From: Deltaproteobacteria bacterium
GTDB lineage: Bacteria > Desulfobacterota > Desulfarculia > Adiutricales > Adiutricaceae
NCBI GenBank assembly: GCA_031278835.1
Contig: JAITJP010000029.1
Span: 1-9,282, forward strand
DNA: 9,282 nucleotides
Direction: 5' to 3'
The first letter of the stretch is position 1. Each line of letters begins with the position of its first letter. A program made the position numbers and the translations under genes. Below the pieces are notes generated by a model that ran no database searches, had not been told where the DNA came from, and saw only the letters and a list, made by a program, of their open reading frames with translations. Shown here in pieces: positions 5,774-9,282 of the stretch.

Positions 5774-6784
5774 CTACGAACAGGATTGATAGAGGGCTTT
5801 GACTTTTTCGGCTGATTTTATGAGGGCCTCCTGTTCCTCGGGCCAGAGTTTAAGTTCCAGGACATGGCCCCAGCCCAGCGGGCCTGGGCAAATGGGAACG
5901 CCCAAGGCCACCTCGGAAAGGCCGTACTCGCCCTTAAGGAGAACCGAGCCCATGGTCACCTTCTGGCCAGGCCAAGGCCCGGTAAAGGCTCCGGGGCCCG
6001 GGGCCGTTTGGTGAGCTTGGTTGATTGCCCCGGGCTGGTCTGGGCAGCCCAAGGCTTCTTTGGGCACCAGGAGCAGGGCTTCCAGCGTTCTCCAAATACT
6101 GGTGGCCGAGGTCCAGGTGGTGGTTCTTTGAGAGTTTTGGGATTGCCAATAACCATACCAGGTGCTTAGCAGGTGCGTTATTTTGGCTTTTTGTTCAAAA
6201 GTTACTGTTAGAGGCTCGCCTTTATAGCGAAGAGTAGAAAAAAGCGGGACTTGCGTGGCCCCGTGTTCACCCAAGACATTACCGGACATCAGGCCAGGCT
6301 GAAGCTTTAAGACCCGGGCGGCCAGGTGGCGAAACCTTAGGGAGTCGTTTCGACAAAAGCCCAATAGGCGATGACGATCCCAGCCCATTTCCCGTAAAAA
6401 AACCATGACGTAAGCGTCAACCGGGGCGGTGCAGGAAATAAGCAGGCTTTGGGGAGCCCGGTTTTTTATTTCCCGGGCCGATTCTTTGACCAGGTTTAGA
6501 TTGGCCTTTAAATAATCGTCCCTTGAGCTGACCTTATCCCCGGTGACCGCCCCGGCCATGATGACCAGATCGGCCCCATCTAGCTCTTGGTAACCGCCTC
6601 CGGAAACGGTGGTGTCCGTCTCTTCGCCAAAACATTCGCGCAGATCGATTAGGTGAGTCTCCAAAAGGTTTCGTCTATGACCGATTAGGGAAATATGCTC
6701 AAAACGGTTTTTTAGACCCAAGAAAAAGGCCAAGGTCGAGCCCACCCCGCCGGCGCCGCCAATAATGGCTATTTTTTTTATCAC
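5774..6784 (-). CDS. Divergent malate/lactate dehydrogenase family protein
   Basis: The 336-residue protein belongs to the LDH/MDH superfamily. The Rossmann motif GGAGGVGST lies at 9-17. Residues of the classical active site can be aligned: Arg88 in SSRDDYL, Asp147 and Arg150 in NDSLRFR, and catalytic His174 in LGEHG. The C-terminal KGEYGLSEVALGVP (284-297) is also typical. Three features are unusual. The end of the second beta strand reads LIGHRRN, with no acidic residue to bind the NAD ribose, which suggests NADP use. The conserved TNPVD is CTAPVD, so the substrate-binding Asn is Ala120. The specificity position usually Arg (malate) or Gln (lactate) appears to be Thr81 or Gly82. An insertion of about 30 Gly/Pro-rich residues lies at 245-276. 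The start is GTG 6784, directly before the Rossmann motif and 2 nt after the upstream stop, so translation is probably coupled. Redox activity is likely, but malate as substrate is not secure. Confidence 0.9.
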   Translation of the reverse strand: MIKKIAIIGGAGGVGSTLAFFLGLKNRFEHISLIGHRRNLLETHLIDLRECFGEETDTTVSGGGYQELDGADLVIMAGAVTGDKVSSRDDYLKANLNLVKESAREIKNRAPQSLLISCTAPVDAYVMVFLREMGWDRHRLLGFCRNDSLRFRHLAARVLKLQPGLMSGNVLGEHGATQVPLFSTLRYKGEPLTVTFEQKAKITHLLSTWYGYWQSQNSQRTTTWTSATSIWRTLEALLLVPKEALGCPDQPGAINQAHQTAPGPGAFTGPWPGQKVTMGSVLLKGEYGLSEVALGVPICPGPLGWGHVLELKLWPEEQEALIKSAEKVKALYQSCS

Positions 6785-6786
6785 GC

Positions 6787-7938
6787 TTAAGTACTCATGG
6801 TTAATTTGTCCAGGGCTTCACAGATGACCTGGCGGTTAAGTAGATCCGGGGCCAGGGCCGGTAAAAAAACCGGGTAGGGTTCGTCTGGGGAAGCGATTCT
6901 GGTCAGTAGCCCGGCCGTCTGAAGGCAGTTGACGGCCCGGCCTAAATGGGGGATGGGCAGTTTTAGGGATTTGGCCAAGGCGATGATGCTGGTGGGCTTG
7001 GGATCTTCTTTGTTTTCATAGGTCAAGATAATCGTGTCCATAATTTGAATGGAAACTTCCCTAAGTTGGCCTAAGCTTAAGGGCACCAGGATGGTCCTTA
7101 GGCTTAAGCCGCTTAGAAAAAAATCGGCCAAGCGTCTGGTTATTTCGCCGCCAAAAATGACGATTAGCCAGCTAATGAAAAGCCAAAGTAAGAAAAGGGG
7201 CACCACGGCGAAACTGCCGTAAATGGCGTTGTAACTGGTAATGGAAATAATCACCGTTAAATAAAATTTTTGAAAGATCTGAAAAACCAGACCGGTAATG
7301 AAACCTCCGATTAAGCGCTCCGGCCAACGAATGATGCCCCGACTAAAATAAGCGTAAGTCCAAGAAAGGATAAACCACCAAATCAGCACTGGAAAAATAA
7401 CCATGATCGAAGTGTGCAGGGGTTTTAATTCTAATTTCGAGGCCAGTAAAAATTTTGAGGAATCAATGCCAGCGATAAAAATGTTAACGCTGCCAGCCGC
7501 CACCATAAAAAAGGGGATGACCATCATGATGGTCAGATAATCTACGGCTCTGGACAGGGCCGGGCGGTTTGAGAGATAGCCAAAAATTTTTGAAAAATTA
7601 ACTTCCAATTGCCAGAGTAAACCGTAGACCGACCAAAAAATAAAAGCCAGAGCCGAAAAAACCAATAAACTGCCCGAAAAATTTCTAATCAAGTTTTCGG
7701 CGAAACCGGTAATCATGGACAAAACGGCGTCCTGGCCCCCAAAATTATCCTGAAGGGTTTTGTAAAGAGCCTCCTCCAAACCCATGCTTTTAGCCAAGGC
7801 AAAACAAATGGCCAGGATGGGCACGACGGCCAGGGCCGAGTAATAACTTAAAGCCGCCGCCAAAAGGGGCCAGTTGGTCAGGCCCGATTCCTCGATTCGC
7901 TTATATAAGTCGAACAGATAATCAATTGGGTTTTTCAA
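6787..7938 (-). CDS. YihY/BrkB-family inner-membrane protein with C-terminal winged-helix-like domain
   Basis: The family is widespread (once annotated RNase BN in error) and its function is not settled. From TTG 7938 the protein has 383 residues. Six hydrophobic helices lie at roughly 23-48, 88-110, 132-155, 178-198, 208-230 and 243-264. Family features are SYYSALAVVP in the first helix, NAIYGSFAVVPLFLLW before the last helix, and FGGEITRR at its end. The tail from about 286 to 360 is soluble and resembles a winged helix (MDTIILTYEN..., SIIALAKSLKLP, VNCLQTAGLL). Such tails occur in a subset of YihY proteins. I chose TTG 7938 because GGAGG lies exactly 6 nt upstream; the longer frame from TTG 7968 has no such site. 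The start lies inside the end of the regulator gene (17-nt overlap) and the stop is 2 nt before the dehydrogenase, so the three genes are probably one operon. Confidence 0.93.
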   Translation of the reverse strand: MKNPIDYLFDLYKRIEESGLTNWPLLAAALSYYSALAVVPILAICFALAKSMGLEEALYKTLQDNFGGQDAVLSMITGFAENLIRNFSGSLLVFSALAFIFWSVYGLLWQLEVNFSKIFGYLSNRPALSRAVDYLTIMMVIPFFMVAAGSVNIFIAGIDSSKFLLASKLELKPLHTSIMVIFPVLIWWFILSWTYAYFSRGIIRWPERLIGGFITGLVFQIFQKFYLTVIISITSYNAIYGSFAVVPLFLLWLFISWLIVIFGGEITRRLADFFLSGLSLRTILVPLSLGQLREVSIQIMDTIILTYENKEDPKPTSIIALAKSLKLPIPHLGRAVNCLQTAGLLTRIASPDEPYPVFLPALAPDLLNRQVICEALDKLTMST

Positions 7939-9282
7939 CGTTAACCTCCACCCAGTCTTTGAAACCAAGGGCCTTTAATTTTTTATGGAGGCTGGTTCGG
8001 TCCAAAGAGACCGCCTCGGCCGTTTGGGTGATATTGTTGCCGTGGGCCTGAAGCTGAGCGAGGAAATAGCGGCGTTCAAATTCCGCCTTGGCCTGGCGAT
8101 ACGGGAGAGCCAAATAATGGGGTTCCGGGCCTTCGTTGTTTTTTAATTTCGGCAGGTTATTGGCGTTTTCCAAGCCCGGGTCGGCGGGATCGCTACTGAT
8201 GACTGGGCCGGGGGTGATGATGGCCAATCTCTCGATGGTGTTTTTTAATTCCCGGACGTTTCCCGGCCAAGGCCTAAGCTTAAGCCTTTCCACGAAAGCC
8301 GGATCCAAACTTTTTTGGCCCAGGTTATTGACCTTAAGGCATTCCTTTAAAAACAAGGTGGCCAATTCCGGGATGTCATCGGTTCGGTCACGTAAGGGCG
8401 GAACCACCAAGGGCACCACGTTTAGCCTGTAATATAAGTCATTTCTAAATCTGCCCTCGGCTATTTCTTTTTCCAAATCTTTGTTGCTGGCGGCGATGAT
8501 TCTAACGTCAACTTCAATGGTTTTGGTGCCCCCAACCCGTTCAAACTTTTTTTCTTGTAAAATTCTTAAAATCTTGGCCTGGGTTTTAAGGCTCATGTCG
8601 GCTATTTCGTCCAAAAACAAGGTCGAGTTGTCGGCCAAATCAAAGCGCCCTTGGCGACGGCGGTCGGCCCCGGTAAAGGCGCCCCTTTCGTGGCCAAAAA
8701 GTTCGCTCTCGACTAATTCCTCGGGAATGGCCGCGCAGTTTATCTCAATCATGGGCCGATCGGCCCTCTGGGAGAGCTGGTGAATGGTGTGGGCCACCAG
8801 TTCCTTGCCAACGCCATTTTCGCCGCTAATTAGGACCGAGGCCGGGGTGGGGGCCACCATTTCGATGGTTTTTTGCAAAGCCATCATGGGCTGACTGCGC
8901 CCGGTAATCAGGGCGCTTTTGTGCCCCTTGGTTCGCAGGATCTGATTTTCCGTGGTCAGCTGCTTAAAACTCAAGGCCCTTTGAACGGCCAATAAAATCT
9001 TATCGGCCGACAAGGGTTTTTCAATAAAATCATAGGCCCCCAGCCTGACCGCCTTAACGGCCGTTTCGATATTGCCGTGCCCGGAAATAACCACCACCGG
9101 TACCTGGGGCATGTCTTCCCTGACCCGATCGAGTACCTCAAAGCCTTTTTCCGAGCCGCCCATCCAGAGATCCAAAATAATCAAGCCCGGGCTGGCTTCC
9201 TCCAATCTCTCCAAAGCTTCTTCCTTACTTTGGGCCTGTAAGACCATATAGCCCTCGTCGGCCAATAAGCCCCCCAAGGTCA
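7922..9282 (-). CDS. NtrX-like sigma-54-dependent response regulator (5' end outside window)
   Basis: The frame is open to the window edge; the first visible codons are internal, and about 15 residues containing the usual DDE acidic pocket are missing. Residue numbers start at the TTG at 9277. The receiver domain (to about 103) has phospho-acceptor Asp36 in ILDLWMGGS, ISGHGNIETAV (65-74) and Lys87 in IEKP; this wording is typical of NtrX. The AAA+ domain has Walker A GENGVGKE (152-159), the sigma-54 contact loop GAFTGA (199-204), Walker B LFLDE (220-224), arginine-finger region RFRNDLYYRLN (276-286) and WPGNVREL (337-344). A linker (365-390) leads to a Fis-type helix-turn-helix at about 413-438 (NNITQTAEAVSLDRTSLHKKLK). 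The protein activates sigma-54 promoters when phosphorylated. Its sensor kinase is not in the window and may lie just upstream. True NtrX orthology versus a related paralog cannot be decided here. Confidence 0.95.
   Translation of the reverse strand, partial: TLGGLLADEGYMVLQAQSKEEALERLEEASPGLIILDLWMGGSEKGFEVLDRVREDMPQVPVVVISGHGNIETAVKAVRLGAYDFIEKPLSADKILLAVQRALSFKQLTTENQILRTKGHKSALITGRSQPMMALQKTIEMVAPTPASVLISGENGVGKELVAHTIHQLSQRADRPMIEINCAAIPEELVESELFGHERGAFTGADRRRQGRFDLADNSTLFLDEIADMSLKTQAKILRILQEKKFERVGGTKTIEVDVRIIAASNKDLEKEIAEGRFRNDLYYRLNVVPLVVPPLRDRTDDIPELATLFLKECLKVNNLGQKSLDPAFVERLKLRPWPGNVRELKNTIERLAIITPGPVISSDPADPGLENANNLPKLKNNEGPEPHYLALPYRQAKAEFERRYFLAQLQAHGNNITQTAEAVSLDRTSLHKKLKALGFKDWVEVNVEKPN
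7945..7949 (-). promoter_or_regulatory. Ribosome binding site fixing the yihY-like start
   Basis: GGAGG on the minus strand, followed by a 6-nt spacer and TTG at 7938-7936. It lies within the last codons of the regulator gene. It decides for the shorter reading of the membrane protein over TTG 7968 and implies translational coupling with the regulator. Confidence 0.75.

Noticed and set aside
5864..6169. 101-codon plus-strand open frame opposite the dehydrogenase, and two overlapping minus-strand alternative frames
   Set aside because: These are shadow frames in a GC-rich part of a confidently coding gene, with Gly/Pro/Arg-rich low-complexity translations.
7939..7968. Longer start (TTG 7968) for the YihY-like protein
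   Set aside because: The in-frame TTG at 7938 has GGAGG at ideal distance, whereas the upstream TTG has no Shine-Dalgarno and would encode part of its own downstream ribosome binding site.

Overview
This window looks like ordinary bacterial chromosome from a Gram-negative lineage. I see no plasmid, phage, transposon, CRISPR or RNA gene. All seven protein genes lie on the minus strand, so transcription runs from high to low coordinates. An NtrX-type sigma-54 activator, a PyrK/type 1B PyrD pair, and large single-anchor periplasm-facing proteins together would fit a former deltaproteobacterium (Desulfobacterota-like). That is inference from family content only; nothing here fixes the taxon. GGCC-containing words are very common in the GC-rich genes, while the two genes at the low end are visibly more AT-rich.

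Layout in order of transcription. (1) Positions 9282-5774 form a compact run: an NtrX-like response regulator whose 5' end is cut by the window edge, a YihY/BrkB-type six-helix membrane protein with a C-terminal winged-helix-like tail, and a divergent malate/lactate dehydrogenase. The first two genes overlap by 17 nt and the next two are 2 nt apart. The run ends, after a hairpin-rich 3' region, at a strong intrinsic terminator (5584-5618). (2) Positions 5426-4662 encode a PgeF/YfiH (DUF152) purine nucleoside phosphorylase-like protein. (3) A recognisable promoter (TTGATT-16-TAAAAT, 4556-4529) precedes pyrK and pyrD, which overlap slightly and encode the two subunits of an NAD-linked dihydroorotate dehydrogenase. 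(4) Positions 2581-959 and 724-1 encode two related proteins of unknown function, each with one N-terminal membrane anchor and a long beta-rich extracytoplasmic part. The second runs off the window. Between them is a cluster of short, tight GC hairpins.

How the parts relate. PyrK and PyrD form one enzyme: PyrD oxidises dihydroorotate at its FMN, and PyrK passes the electrons through a [2Fe-2S] cluster and FAD to NAD+. PgeF next door suggests a loose nucleotide-metabolism neighbourhood. The regulator, membrane protein and dehydrogenase are probably co-transcribed, but nothing shows that they share a function. The points most worth following are the dehydrogenase, which keeps the catalytic His/Asp/Arg but lacks the usual substrate Asn and carries an apparent NADP-type motif and a Gly/Pro-rich insertion; the paired anchored paralogs; and the structured intergenic DNA. 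I did not find a clearly new multi-gene system.
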